This document shows positions 48,272 through 57,944 of a stretch of 64,000 nt of DNA, one piece after another. This DNA is from Taylorella equigenitalis ATCC 35865 (lineage in GTDB: Bacteria > Pseudomonadota > Gammaproteobacteria > Burkholderiales > Burkholderiaceae_B). The position numbers and the translations under genes were made by a program. Below the pieces are notes generated by a model that made no database searches, was not told where the DNA came from, and worked only from the letters and a program-made list of their open reading frames with translations. The stretch spans positions 186,001 through 250,000 of the forward strand of contig NC_018108.1 of assembly GCF_000276685.1 (NCBI RefSeq). The letters run 5' to 3'. Each line of letters opens with the position of its first letter. The stretch's first letter is position 1.

Positions 48272-51160
48272 TTGGATTCTTGGATATTGGTTGAGCAATT
48301 GTCAGAAGGCGAAATTAAGCCTAAAGACTATTCAATACTCTCGAACTTAGATAGTGCAAATTATTTTAATTCGTTTAAAAAAGAAATCAATAAAATTCAA
48401 GGAAAAAATCCTATATTTGCACTTCTCTTGAACTTCATAACATTTGAAGAATTAAACAAGATTCTTAAATTAGAGCCAAGTGAAGAAGCTTATAAATTTG
48501 ATAATAAATTTTCTTTAGCACTTTGTTTTGATAAAGAATTAAAACTGATGCCAGAAGAGATTTTTGTAACTGTTTCATCTTATATTAAAAATAAGAATGC
48601 AATTCCATCGCTAGGTGAATTTGAGGATTATGAAAATAAATTAAAAGAGTTTATCTCTAGCTTATTTTTAACTGAAAATATAGTCAATTATGAAGAAGTT
48701 TTTAATGAAGATATTAATAAGCTTTTTCATAAATTTAAGGTTGATACAGATAAAAGTGGGTTTAAAACATATCCATCCATAGAAGGGGCAAATACAAATT
48801 TGCATTCTTTTTTCATAAAGGATCTTCAAAAAGCGAAAGACCTTAGTACTAGAAATTTAGACGATTATTTAATCGATAATTTAGATGCACGTTTGCGTCA
48901 AAGAGTTAACTTAGCAACAAGAGTTGAGTCGGATGATTTTGATGAAAAAACTTTAAATACTTTTCTCGAAATATTACAACCAAAAAATTATCCTATATCT
49001 AGATTTCCTTCTTCTCCTAAATACGCTTTGAGTTTAATGCAACAGGTTGCGGTTAATTTATCTGTTCATGATGACAGTAATACAATTAGAAGTGTAAATG
49101 GACCTCCAGGCACTGGCAAAACCACTTTGTTAAAAGATATTTTTGCTCATTTAGTGGTTGAACAAGCAAAGGAAATATGTTCACTGAGTAATAAGAAAAT
49201 AGAGGGTTCAGAGACCACAAAGTATTCTGATACTAAGTCTATAGGTGTACTGCCAAAGCAAATTTCTGATAGAGGCATAGTAGTAGCCAGTTCAAACAAT
49301 GGAGCTGTTAAGAACATTGTTGATGAACTTCCAAAAATTGAGTCAATTGCTGATGAATTTAAAGATGCTATTCTACATGTTGATTACTTCAAAGACATAG
49401 CTAATTTAAGAGAAAATTCTGATAATGATCAAAGTGAAATAATCAACTCAAAAAGCGGTAATAACTGGGGACTATTTTCAAAAGAAGGAGGTAAAAAAGC
49501 TAATATCAATCAGATTTTAAGTGCCCTTGATGGCGTCATAAAAGATTTGAAAAACAATCCAAATCCTAACTCAAATGCTTATGAAGAGTTTAGAAAATAT
49601 CTCAAAGAAATCAGCGAATTCATAGTTAAAAAACAAAAGGAATTTGAACATCTTAAAAAACAAAAATTCTTTTCAAAAGATATATTAAAGCAATTTCACA
49701 ATGAAGGAATTAAGTTAAAAAACCCTGACAGTATTGTTAATAATGCTATGGCTTGCAAAACTGAGCTTGAGAAAGTTCGTAAAAATATAGCGAAAGAACG
49801 CGAAACTTTTAGCTTGAAAAACTTGCCTCAGCCAAAATGGTACGATTTTTGGAGTAATGAAAGGAAAGAATTAAACAATTTAAAAAGTGAACATAATAAA
49901 AAACTCGAACCTTTACAGAAACAAAAACAAGAACTATTGGCTCGCTTTAATTACTTAAAGCAAGTTCATAAAATAGCTTCTGTGGCAAACAAAAACATAC
50001 TTGATTTTACTGATGACTATGATTCATTGCATCTAAGTAATCCCTGGTTTGATGCTAAATTCAGAGAAATGCAGTCAAACTTATTTATAAGTGCATTAAA
50101 AGTTAGGAAGCAATTTCTTTTAGAAAATGTGGATAATCTTGAAGCGGCTCACAATATTTGGAAAGAACAACTATATAAACCTAATTCTAAATTTTTGAAC
50201 GATGTGGTTATTACTCAAGCGTGGAATTGGATTAATTTAACTATTCCAGTGATAAGTACAACTTTTGCAAGTGTTTCCACTATGTTCAAAAATCTAGACA
50301 ATGAGGTTATAGGTAATTTATTCATAGATGAAGCTGGTCAAGCTCTTCCGCAGGCTAGCGTTGGTGCAATATTTAGAAGCAAAAAAGTTCTTGCTGTGGG
50401 TGATCCAGCTCAAATTAAACCCGTTCTCACATTAGATCCTGTGATACTTGAGAAAATCAGAGAAAAATATAATGCAGGTAAACTTGATATTCCTGAGACT
50501 TATCTTTCTGAAAATTCTTCAACTCAAACATTGATTGACAGAATTAGTAAATATGGCTTTAGAAAGAATGGTGAAGATGATAACTGGATTGGCATACCAC
50601 TTTGGGTTCATCGTAGATGTAAATCTCCGATGTTCGAAATCTCAAATCAAGTATCCTATGATGGAAATATGGTGCAAGGGAAAACTGATGATAAACCTGG
50701 CATAGCCGAGTGGTACGACGTTACAGGTTCTGCAGATGATAAATACGTAATGGAGCAAGGCAAATTTTTGGTTGAAAAGCTAAAAGAATTAGAAGGTAAT
50801 AAAGACTTTTTTGTTATTTCCCCTTTCAAAAATGTAGCTCAAAAACTTATTGAAAGACTGAATTCTGAAGGCCTCGTTAGAAGGGATAAAAATGGAAAAG
50901 TAACAAATATTGGCACTGTTCATACATTTCAGGGCAAGGAAGCTCCTGTTGTATTTCTTGTTTTAGGGGCAGATGAAAGAAGTAAAGGTGCTGCAAATTG
51001 GTCTATGGGTAGTAATCATCCTAATATTATGAATGTCGCTGCAACACGTGCTAAAGAGGAGTTTTATATTATCGGTAATAAAAAATTGTATCAGGGATTA
51101 GAGAGTAGGGTCGTTGATACAGCAATAGAAGAAATCGAAAAATTCAATAATAGAAAATAA
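48272..51160 (+). CDS. Superfamily 1 DNA2/NAM7-like helicase (start codon followed by a stop)
   Basis: Large ATPase/helicase. Walker A GPPGTGKTTLLKD lies near residue 277, DEAGQALPQASVGAIF (motif II) near 685, AVGDPAQIKPV (III) near 708, TVHTFQGKEAPVVF (V) near 883 and NVAATRAKEEFYIIGNKKLY (VI) near 921. A lysine/glutamate-rich segment near 440-570, likely coiled coil, splits the first RecA domain. The best start is the ATG at 48251 with GGAGG ahead, but codon two is TAA. The frame reopens with SKNKILDSWILVEQLSEGEI and the only later start near the N-terminus is TTG 48272. So the gene may be weakly expressed or dead. It stands alone; a defence role is only suggested by its place beside the CRISPR locus. 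Confidence 0.75.
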   Translation: MDSWILVEQLSEGEIKPKDYSILSNLDSANYFNSFKKEINKIQGKNPIFALLLNFITFEELNKILKLEPSEEAYKFDNKFSLALCFDKELKLMPEEIFVTVSSYIKNKNAIPSLGEFEDYENKLKEFISSLFLTENIVNYEEVFNEDINKLFHKFKVDTDKSGFKTYPSIEGANTNLHSFFIKDLQKAKDLSTRNLDDYLIDNLDARLRQRVNLATRVESDDFDEKTLNTFLEILQPKNYPISRFPSSPKYALSLMQQVAVNLSVHDDSNTIRSVNGPPGTGKTTLLKDIFAHLVVEQAKEICSLSNKKIEGSETTKYSDTKSIGVLPKQISDRGIVVASSNNGAVKNIVDELPKIESIADEFKDAILHVDYFKDIANLRENSDNDQSEIINSKSGNNWGLFSKEGGKKANINQILSALDGVIKDLKNNPNPNSNAYEEFRKYLKEISEFIVKKQKEFEHLKKQKFFSKDILKQFHNEGIKLKNPDSIVNNAMACKTELEKVRKNIAKERETFSLKNLPQPKWYDFWSNERKELNNLKSEHNKKLEPLQKQKQELLARFNYLKQVHKIASVANKNILDFTDDYDSLHLSNPWFDAKFREMQSNLFISALKVRKQFLLENVDNLEAAHNIWKEQLYKPNSKFLNDVVITQAWNWINLTIPVISTTFASVSTMFKNLDNEVIGNLFIDEAGQALPQASVGAIFRSKKVLAVGDPAQIKPVLTLDPVILEKIREKYNAGKLDIPETYLSENSSTQTLIDRISKYGFRKNGEDDNWIGIPLWVHRRCKSPMFEISNQVSYDGNMVQGKTDDKPGIAEWYDVTGSADDKYVMEQGKFLVEKLKELEGNKDFFVISPFKNVAQKLIERLNSEGLVRRDKNGKVTNIGTVHTFQGKEAPVVFLVLGADERSKGAANWSMGSNHPNIMNVAATRAKEEFYIIGNKKLYQGLESRVVDTAIEEIEKFNNRK

Positions 51161-51195
51161 ATAATAAATATTTAACATCTTCTCCACATCCCACA

Positions 51196-51220
51196 CCCCA
51201 CATAATAAGTGGGGTTTTTT
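51196..51220 (+). terminator. Terminator after the SF1 helicase gene
   Basis: CCCCAC-ATAATAA-GTGGGG hairpin followed by six T, 36 bases past the helicase stop. Confidence 0.85.
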
Positions 51221-51351
51221 CATCTTAAATTTCTTTCTCAATGCTCAAGGAATCTCTCCCACAAATTAGCCATTTCAAAGCTCACCAACACATCAACCCC
51301 ACCATTCGTGAAACCTCACCCCAACCTATGGTAAACCCTAATATATTGCCC

Positions 51352-51369
51352 TAATATTAATTAATATTA
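51352..51369. promoter_or_regulatory. Perfect AT palindrome upstream of oppA
   Basis: TAATATTAATTAATATTA, two-fold symmetric around 51360/51361, 31 bases before the oppA start. It could be an operator or simply part of an AT-rich promoter. Confidence 0.35.
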
Positions 51370-51400
51370 TTGTTTAAGAAATTTTCTTGGAGGATATTTC

Positions 51401-53035
51401 ATGAATTTTAAGAAATCTTTGTTAAGTATTGCCGTGGCTGGCATTGCCACTTTGGGTGTGGCTCAGGCGGCAAATGTACCTGCGGGCACGGAACTTGCTC
51501 CTAAGCAGGAGCTTATCTGGAATAACGGTGCGAATCCAGCTTCATTCGATCCGCATAAAATCGAAGGCGTCCCTGAGGGGAATGTGGCACGTCAAGTATT
51601 CGAGGGGCTTGTTACTTCGGACGAAAAGGGCCAATTAAGACCAGGCGTGGCTGTGAGCTGGGAGCATAGCGATGACTTTAAAACTTGGACATTCCATCTT
51701 CGTAAGGATGCGAAATGGTCTAACGGCGATCCAGTTACTGCACACGACTTTGTATATGCATGGCAGCGTCTTGTAGACCCTAAGACGGCATCGCCATATG
51801 CTAGTTACGTTGAATTCCTAAAACTTAAAAACGCTAAGGATATTCTTGGGGGTAAAAAACCAATTACCGATTTAGGCGTTGAGGCTAAGGATGATTACAC
51901 TTTAGTTCTAAACTTAGATGAAAGCGTAGGCTTTGCGGACAAACTTTCTGAGCACTACGTTTTATATCCAGTAAATAAAAAAGTAGTAGAGAAGTTTGGG
52001 GATAAATGGACAGCTCCAGAAAACTTTGTTGGCAATGGGGCCTTTAAAATCGAATCTTTCACAGTAAATGACAAAACTGTATTAACTCGTAATGAAAATT
52101 ATTGGGATAATAAAAATACAGTTTTAGATAAGATTACTCTATTGGCTATTGAAAATTCTGCAACTGACGTTCAGCGCTATCGTGCTGGAGATGAGGACAT
52201 TACTAACTCAAGCCTTCCTGTAGAGCTATTTTCAAAATTGAAGAAAGAGTTACCAGAGGAGCTTAAGGTTAATCCAACTTTATGTACTTATACATACGAA
52301 TTTAATAATGAGAAAGCTCCATTTAATGATGTAAGAGTGCGTAAGGCTCTTTCGTATGCAATTGATCGAGATATCATAACTACTAAGATACTTCAGGCTG
52401 GTCAGAAATCCGCATATGGATTTACACCTCCTTATATCGGTGGTGGTGATAAATTAACTAAACCAGAATGGGCTTCTTGGGATGCGAAAAAGCGCTATGT
52501 AGAGGCTGAGAAGCTCCTAAGTGAGGCTGGATATAGTAAGAGCAAACCGCTTAACTTTACTATCCTTTATAACACTAACGATAACCACAAAAAACTTGCA
52601 GTAGCTGTAGGTTCTATGCTTAATAAAAACCTTGGTGGTGCAGTTAATGTTAAGTTAGAAAATCAAGAGTGGAAGACATACCTCGATAACCGTAAGGCGG
52701 GTAAGTTTGATGTGGCTAGGGCTGGTTGGTGTGCTGACTATAATGAAGCGACAACCTTCTTGACTTATTTCTTATCTGATAGCTCCAACAATAAAGCCTT
52801 TTATAAAAGTGCTGAGTATGATGGTTTAGTTAATGGTAGCTATTCTGCAAAAGATGACGTAGCTCGTTCTGAAGCATACGCAAAAGCAGAAGCAGTATTA
52901 AACAAAGACACTCCATTTGCCCCTGTTTACTACTACGTTGATCCTCAACTTGTAAAACCTTGGGTTCAGGGATTTGCATATTCACACCCAGCTAAGAACT
53001 ACTACTTGAAAGATGTTTATATAATTAAACACTAA
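51401..53035 (+). CDS. oppA: Oligopeptide ABC transporter binding protein OppA
   Basis: Periplasmic peptide receptor, 544 residues, SBP family 5. Signal peptide MNFKKSLLSIAVAGIATLGVAQA. The mature chain has NNGANPASFDPHKIEGVPEG near 39-58, LRPGVAVSWEHSDDFKTWTF (family signature) near 78-97, FHLRKDAKWSNGDPVTAHDF and a C-terminal PFAPVYYYVDPQLVKPW. The ribosome site GGAGG lies eight bases ahead. An 18-bp AT palindrome (51352-51369) lies between the likely promoter and the start. Followed by oppBCDF, separated from oppB by a hairpin that may let oppA accumulate above the other subunits. Confidence 0.95.
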   Translation: MNFKKSLLSIAVAGIATLGVAQAANVPAGTELAPKQELIWNNGANPASFDPHKIEGVPEGNVARQVFEGLVTSDEKGQLRPGVAVSWEHSDDFKTWTFHLRKDAKWSNGDPVTAHDFVYAWQRLVDPKTASPYASYVEFLKLKNAKDILGGKKPITDLGVEAKDDYTLVLNLDESVGFADKLSEHYVLYPVNKKVVEKFGDKWTAPENFVGNGAFKIESFTVNDKTVLTRNENYWDNKNTVLDKITLLAIENSATDVQRYRAGDEDITNSSLPVELFSKLKKELPEELKVNPTLCTYTYEFNNEKAPFNDVRVRKALSYAIDRDIITTKILQAGQKSAYGFTPPYIGGGDKLTKPEWASWDAKKRYVEAEKLLSEAGYSKSKPLNFTILYNTNDNHKKLAVAVGSMLNKNLGGAVNVKLENQEWKTYLDNRKAGKFDVARAGWCADYNEATTFLTYFLSDSSNNKAFYKSAEYDGLVNGSYSAKDDVARSEAYAKAEAVLNKDTPFAPVYYYVDPQLVKPWVQGFAYSHPAKNYYLKDVYIIKH

Positions 53036-53047
53036 TCTTTTTTTAAC

Positions 53048-53080
53048 CTGCCCATCGATTCGATTGGTGGGCAGATTTTT
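53048..53080 (+). terminator. Hairpin between oppA and oppB
   Basis: CTGCCCATCGAT pairs with the ATTGGTGGGCAG arm (one wobble or mismatch), followed by ATTTTTG. It lies in the 61-bp gap and is likely to be a partial terminator or a 3'-end stabiliser for oppA mRNA. Confidence 0.65.
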
Positions 53081-53096
53081 GTAGTATCTAATATTA

Positions 53097-54017
53097 ATGA
53101 TTAAATTTATCTTCCGTCGTATATTGGAAGCGATACCAACTCTTTTTGTTCTGATTACGGTATCGTTTTTTCTTATGCGCCTTGCACCAGGTTCTCCTTT
53201 TACTAGCGAAAAGGACTATCCGCCTGAAGTCATGGCAAATATTAATGCAAAGTATGGTCTCGATAAGCCCTTGCTAGTTCAGTACGGGAATTATCTAAAC
53301 GACCTCGCCCATGGGGATTTTGGTCCATCTTTTAAATATAAAGACCATTCTGTAAATGAATTGGTTGCAAAAGCATTTCCAGTTTCATTGAAATTAGGGA
53401 TTTTGGCTTTTATTATTGCAAAGCTAATCGGCATAACAGCAGGTATTTTAGCGGCTCTTAAGCAAAATAAGTGGTTAGACTATTTCATCATGACCTTTTC
53501 GATGACAGGAGTTGTATTGCCAAATTTTGTTATTGCCCCCTTGCTCGTGCTGTTTTTTGCTATATTTTGGAAGCTTTTGCCTTCAGGAGGGTGGAATGGG
53601 GGTGCTCCGCTATATATGATTTTGCCTATATTTGCACTTACCGTGTCCACAATCGCAGGTACCGCTCGGATTATGCGAGGATCTATGATTGAGGTACTGC
53701 ATTCTAACTACATACGCACTGCAAAAGCGAAGGGCTTGCCTATGAGGCATATTATTATTAAGCATGCCTTGAGACCCGCTTTATTGCCTGTTATCTCGTA
53801 TCTTGGTCCTTCTTTTGTGGCTATTATTACGGGTTCCATGGTGATTGAAAGTATTTTTAGTATTCCTGGCATTGGGCAACTATTTGTTCAGGGTGCGATT
53901 AATCGCGATTACTCTTTAGTTATGAGTTTAACGATTTTGGTAGGCACATTGACCATCACATTTAATGCGGTCGTCGATATTTTGTATGCCTTCATCGATC
54001 CTAAACTTCGTTATTAG
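53097..54017 (+). CDS. oppB: Oligopeptide ABC transporter permease OppB
   Basis: First inner-membrane subunit of the importer, 306 residues with six predicted membrane segments. The opening FIFRRILEAIPTLFVLITVS, the LAPGSPF motif near 29 and the coupling loop region YIRTAKAKGLPMRHIIIKHA near 206-225 are family signatures. VIESIFSIPGIGQLFVQGAI near 250 is also typical. oppC follows after nine bases. Confidence 0.95.
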   Translation: MIKFIFRRILEAIPTLFVLITVSFFLMRLAPGSPFTSEKDYPPEVMANINAKYGLDKPLLVQYGNYLNDLAHGDFGPSFKYKDHSVNELVAKAFPVSLKLGILAFIIAKLIGITAGILAALKQNKWLDYFIMTFSMTGVVLPNFVIAPLLVLFFAIFWKLLPSGGWNGGAPLYMILPIFALTVSTIAGTARIMRGSMIEVLHSNYIRTAKAKGLPMRHIIIKHALRPALLPVISYLGPSFVAIITGSMVIESIFSIPGIGQLFVQGAINRDYSLVMSLTILVGTLTITFNAVVDILYAFIDPKLRY

Positions 54018-54026
54018 GAGGCTTGA

Positions 54027-54944
54027 ATGATTACACAAAAAAATAAAGAATTTGTGCAGGATTTAGCAAGTAATCTTGAGAGCACCGAGTTCGTCAAAGG
54101 GCGTAGTTTATGGCAGGATGCACGACGTCGCTTCTTTAGAAATAGGGCCGCTCTTATCAGTCTTGTTATCTTAGTTTTAATAACCTGTTTTGTGATTTTC
54201 GCACCCATGCTTATCCCTTTTGATTATGCGGATACGGATTGGGCGATGATGAGCATGGCTCCTGATTTTGAGTCGAAGCATTATTTTGGTACCGATTCTT
54301 CTGGACGAGATTTATTAGTTCGTGTTGCGGTCGGCGGTCGTATTTCATTGATGGTTGGCGTAGCTGGTGCACTTATTGCGGTTATTGTCGGTACGCTTTA
54401 CGGAGCGATTGCAGGGTTTGTGGGGGGTATCGTAGATAGCCTAATGATGCGTTTCTTGGAGATTCTGTACTCATTCCCATTCATGTTTTTTGTGATTTTG
54501 CTCGTCACGTTCTTCGGGCAAAATATCTTGCTCATATTTGTGGCAATAGGTATGGTCTCCTGGCTCGATATGGCTCGTATTGTTCGTGGTCAAACATTAA
54601 GCCTTAAGAAAAAGGAATTTATCGAGGCTGCAATTGTAAGTGGTGTAAGTAAGCGAAAAATTATTTGGAACCATATTGTGCCAAATGTTCTCGGCGTCGT
54701 AGTAGTCTACGCATCGTTGCTTGTGCCATCTATGATTTTATTTGAGTCATTTTTGAGTTTCTTGGGTCTGGGTACTCAAGAGCCACTAAGTAGTTGGGGT
54801 GCACTTCTAAACGATGGGGCGATATCAATGGAGGTCTCTCCATGGTTGCTTATATTTCCATCCATTTTTATAGTTGTGACCCTTTTTTGTTTTAACTTTA
54901 TTGGGGATGGTCTACGTGACGCCCTCGATCCAAAAGATAGGTAG
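54027..54944 (+). CDS. oppC: Oligopeptide ABC transporter permease OppC
   Basis: Second inner-membrane subunit, 305 residues. It has the N-terminal cytoplasmic leader usual for Opp[21 protein letters not shown] near 30-49, [20 protein letters not shown] near 86-105, and coupling loop [20 protein letters not shown] near 194-213. [19 protein letters not shown] near 248 is the conserved periplasmic end. oppD starts four bases after the stop. Confidence 0.95.
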   Translation: MITQKNKEFVQDLASNLESTEFVKGRSLWQDARRRFFRNRAALISLVILVLITCFVIFAPMLIPFDYADTDWAMMSMAPDFESKHYFGTDSSGRDLLVRVAVGGRISLMVGVAGALIAVIVGTLYGAIAGFVGGIVDSLMMRFLEILYSFPFMFFVILLVTFFGQNILLIFVAIGMVSWLDMARIVRGQTLSLKKKEFIEAAIVSGVSKRKIIWNHIVPNVLGVVVVYASLLVPSMILFESFLSFLGLGTQEPLSSWGALLNDGAISMEVSPWLLIFPSIFIVVTLFCFNFIGDGLRDALDPKDR

Positions 54945-54948
54945 GGGC

Positions 54949-55959
54949 ATGGATACAAATAATAAAGCTCCACTTTTAGATGTAAGTAATCTTAAGGTTT
55001 CATTTAAAACACCAGATGGTTTGGTTACGGCTGTGCGTAATTTGTCATTTGAATTGAAGCATGGTCACACTCTTGGAATTGTTGGAGAATCTGGTTCTGG
55101 AAAATCGCAAACTGCATTTGCAATCATGGGTCTTTTAGCTCATAACGGCATAGTTTCTGGTTCGATTAAATTTGAAGGACAGGAACTTCTGCATAAATCG
55201 ATAAAAGAGATAAATAAATTAAGGGCAGAGAAAATCGCTATGATTTTCCAAGATCCTATGACGTCCCTAAATCCCTTTATGAAAGTAGGGGATCAACTTA
55301 TGGAAGTACTTAAATTGCATAAGGGGATGAACAGTAAGTCAGCATTTGAAGACAGTGTACGTATGCTTGATGCTGTAAAGATGCCCGAAGCACGTAAACG
55401 TATGTCCATGTACCCACATGAATTTTCAGGTGGTATGAGGCAACGAGTTATGATTGCCATGGCACTTTTATGCAAACCAAAATTAATTATTGCCGATGAG
55501 CCTACTACGGCTTTAGATGTTACCGTGCAAGCCCAGATAATGCAGCTTCTAAATGAACTCAAATCAGAATTCAACACCTCTATAGTATTGATCACCCATG
55601 ATTTAGGAGTTGTCGCTGGTATCTGCGATGATGTGCTTGTTATGTATGGTGGACAGCTTATGGAGTATGCGACTACAAATGACATTTTTTATGATCCCAC
55701 TCATCCTTATACAACTGGCCTCATAGGTGCCGTGCCTCGATTAGACACTCAGGAAGATGAATTGGTTACGATTCCAGGTAATCCTCCTAATCTTCTGAAT
55801 CTGCCAGCTGGCTGTCCTTTTCAGCCTCGATGTAAGTATGCGATGGAACATTGCCACCAGGAACCAGTAATTGAAAGTTTTGATGCTGGTCGTAGAAGGG
55901 CTTGTTTTGTGCCTGTGGAAGAATTCCGTGTTTTGAGCAGGAGTGAATATGAACAATAA
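54949..55959 (+). CDS. oppD: Oligopeptide ABC transporter ATPase OppD
   Basis: One of two ATPases of the importer. Walker [17 protein letters not shown] lies near residues 42-57, Q-loop [13 protein letters not shown] near 96, signature [15 protein letters not shown] near 158, Walker [17 protein letters not shown] near 177. The C-terminal cysteine-rich [15 protein letters not shown] near 285-299 is the oligopeptide-transporter domain that can carry an iron-sulphur cluster. The ATG at 54949, after GTAGGGGC, is chosen over a TTG inside oppC. The end overlaps oppF. Confidence 0.95.
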   Translation: MDTNNKAPLLDVSNLKVSFKTPDGLVTAVRNLSFELKHGHTLGIVGESGSGKSQTAFAIMGLLAHNGIVSGSIKFEGQELLHKSIKEINKLRAEKIAMIFQDPMTSLNPFMKVGDQLMEVLKLHKGMNSKSAFEDSVRMLDAVKMPEARKRMSMYPHEFSGGMRQRVMIAMALLCKPKLIIADEPTTALDVTVQAQIMQLLNELKSEFNTSIVLITHDLGVVAGICDDVLVMYGGQLMEYATTNDIFYDPTHPYTTGLIGAVPRLDTQEDELVTIPGNPPNLLNLPAGCPFQPRCKYAMEHCHQEPVIESFDAGRRRACFVPVEEFRVLSRSEYEQ

Positions 55960-56932
55960 ACCAATTCTGCTCGATGTTAAAAATCTATCCGTAAGTTTTA
56001 AAGTTAAGGATAAAAAGGCATTTATCTGGGAGAAACCGCATCTTCTAAAAGCTGTAAATGATGTTAGTTTTCAGCTCTATGAGGGAGAAACGCTTGGTGT
56101 CGTGGGCGAATCAGGATGTGGAAAGTCGACTCTTGCGAGGGCGATTATCGGTCTGGTAGAGGCTTCAAATGGCTCGATTACCTACCTTGGTCGTAATATC
56201 CTCGCCCAGTCCGAATATGGTTGGCATGAAACTCGTAAATCAATGCAGATGATTTTCCAAGACCCGCTTGCCTCGCTAAATCCACGCATGACGGTGGGTG
56301 ACATTATTGCCGAGCCTTTGAAAGTGGTCGAGCCTGGCTTGGGGTCCAAACGGGTTAAGGAGTGTGTTCAAAATATGATGCGCAAAGTGGGGTTATTGCC
56401 AAACTTAATCAATCGCTATCCGCACGAGTTTTCAGGTGGTCAATGCCAACGTATCGGGATCGCCCGTGCATTAATTGTTAATCCTAAGATGCTAATTTGC
56501 GATGAGCCCGTATCCGCATTGGATGTATCGATTCAAGCACAAGTTATAAATTTGCTTAAATCTCTTCAGCACGAAATGGGGCTTTCCTTGATTTTTATCG
56601 CTCACGATTTGTCGGTCGTAAGGCATATTTCTGATCGTGTTTTAGTTATGTATTTGGGCAATGCAGTCGAGCTCGGCGATTACGAGCCAGTGTACATGCA
56701 GACAAAGCATCCTTACACTAAAGCATTGATGTCTGCCGTTCCTATACCGAATCCTAAGTTAGAACGCTCGAAAAAGATACAGATACTTGAGGGCGATCTA
56801 CCTTCTCCAATCAATCCTCCATCGGGATGTGTGTTTAGGACACGTTGTCCCATCGCAGACAGTACGTGTGCACAAATTAAGCCTGAGTTAGCGGGTGACG
56901 ATACCCATAAAGTTGCTTGTCTGAAAGCCTAG
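55949..56932 (+). CDS. oppF: Oligopeptide ABC transporter ATPase OppF
   Basis: Second ATPase, paired with OppD. Walker [17 protein letters not shown] lies near residues 55-70, Q-loop [13 protein letters not shown] near 109, signature [15 protein letters not shown] near 159, Walker [17 protein letters not shown] near 178 and a C-terminal [15 protein letters not shown] near 295-309. The signature has Cys where most have Gln or Arg (GGQCQR), which is tolerated in relatives. GCAGGAG five bases ahead favours the ATG at 55949 over a GTG at 55943; the gene overlaps the end of oppD. Confidence 0.94.
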   Translation: MNNKPILLDVKNLSVSFKVKDKKAFIWEKPHLLKAVNDVSFQLYEGETLGVVGESGCGKSTLARAIIGLVEASNGSITYLGRNILAQSEYGWHETRKSMQMIFQDPLASLNPRMTVGDIIAEPLKVVEPGLGSKRVKECVQNMMRKVGLLPNLINRYPHEFSGGQCQRIGIARALIVNPKMLICDEPVSALDVSIQAQVINLLKSLQHEMGLSLIFIAHDLSVVRHISDRVLVMYLGNAVELGDYEPVYMQTKHPYTKALMSAVPIPNPKLERSKKIQILEGDLPSPINPPSGCVFRTRCPIADSTCAQIKPELAGDDTHKVACLKA

Positions 56933-56945
56933 ATTTGCTACTGTA

Positions 56946-57341
56946 TTAGAAAAACTGCGACTGATCAAAGGGGTCCTCTGAATTTGTGGGGTCCCCGTTT
57001 TTGTTTGCTTGTTTATTTTTATTAAAGTCATTTCCTTTAAACGGGTTTGCAATCTTCGTATAGTCGGTTTTTTCCTTAACTTTAGGTCGAGAAGATATTA
57101 AGGTGTCATGGCTTGGAAATGTAGTCACATCACTAGAGGAAACAGTAGATTGAGGATTGGGTTTGGGGTTATAGCTTTTATTGTGTTGTGTGACATTCTT
57201 TTTAAATAAAGCAATGTCACCTTCTTTATCTTTTCCTAATTCGACTTCTCCAGAGAGAATAGATTTAACTAAACCCTTTTTTTTGGTAAAAAAGTAAAGA
57301 ACTGCAACCCAAATAGCAATATTAATTATTGTACTAATCAT
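56946..57341 (-). CDS. Hypothetical protein with one N-terminal membrane segment
   Basis: Not recognised. 131 residues: a membrane segment or uncleaved signal anchor at residues about 1-20 (ISTIINIAIWVAVLYFF), a basic stretch KKKGLVKS, then a long polar, Asn/Lys/Ser/Pro-rich tail with no predicted fold (NPKPNPQSTVSSS, NKNKQANKNGDPTN) and an acidic-aromatic end (DPFDQSQFF). Such a layout suggests an inner-membrane anchored, mostly disordered protein. It is convergent with oppF 13 bases away. An AGGGGG ribosome site (complement of 57349-57354) lies about seven bases ahead of the start. Confidence 0.6.
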   Translation of the reverse strand: MISTIINIAIWVAVLYFFTKKKGLVKSILSGEVELGKDKEGDIALFKKNVTQHNKSYNPKPNPQSTVSSSDVTTFPSHDTLISSRPKVKEKTDYTKIANPFKGNDFNKNKQANKNGDPTNSEDPFDQSQFF

Positions 57342-57577
57342 AAATAAACCCCCTTAATTGTTATGTATAAGTATATATACTTTGGGAAAAATTAACATCA
57401 ACTTGTAATTGAGTTGCTGGGTATGTTCAATTTGGCATGAGGCTTAGAAAGATGATTAGAACGAGTGGTAGGAGTAGGAAAAGTAGGATAATTTTATCCA
57501 TCCTAATTTGATTTAGTTAAATTAGACTTTTAATATAGATTTAATTTATTTTGAATATGTAGGGATATGTGGGAATC

Positions 57578-57863
57578 ATGTTTTTCTTTAACAAATTGGA
57601 GAGAAATCAAAAGGATGGGTAGCGAGCTATTTTGATTTAATCTCTGTGCCATCATTAATAGCTTTTTTTCTTGACTTGTTTGGTTTTACTCAATTATCAA
57701 AAATAGAATTAATCGCTTCACTAATTGTGTTTGTGGTATTATTTTCATGTTCTTTGTTGCTTATGAGGCTAGAATGGCGGGAGCAATAGGTTTGTTTACT
57801 TTGGCAATTGTGGCTGTTCTTATTACGGCATATGTAATTGTGGCTGATAAGTGGGGCAAGTAA
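57578..57863 (+). pseudogene. Broken gene for a small membrane protein
   Basis: Three frames join into a plausible chain of about 95 residues. The ATG at 57578 gives MFFFNKLERNQKDG. The second frame, from about 57613, reads WVASYFDLISVPSLIAFFLD and IELIASLIVFVV. The third, from about 57737, reads GIIFMFFVAYEARMAGAIGL and FTLAIVAVLITAYVIVADKW before a TAA at 57861-57863. All segments are hydrophobic in a way that fits two or three membrane helices. Two frameshifts break it. I do not recognise the family. The alternative is two separate tiny membrane peptides. Confidence 0.45.
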
Positions 57864-57887
57864 TTCCTTTTTTGAAAATAATCGTTA

Positions 57888-57912
57888 AAAATCCCGTTCT
57901 TATGAGCGGATT
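57888..57912 (+). terminator. Hairpin terminator after the broken membrane-protein gene
   Basis: AAATCCCGTTC pairs with GAGCGGATTT (one bulge) and is followed by a T-run. It has A-rich sequence on the left, so it may also act on the convergent gene at 57945-58583. Confidence 0.7.
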
Positions 57913-57944
57913 TTTTATGGGGCAAAGGTATATGTAATGTAATT

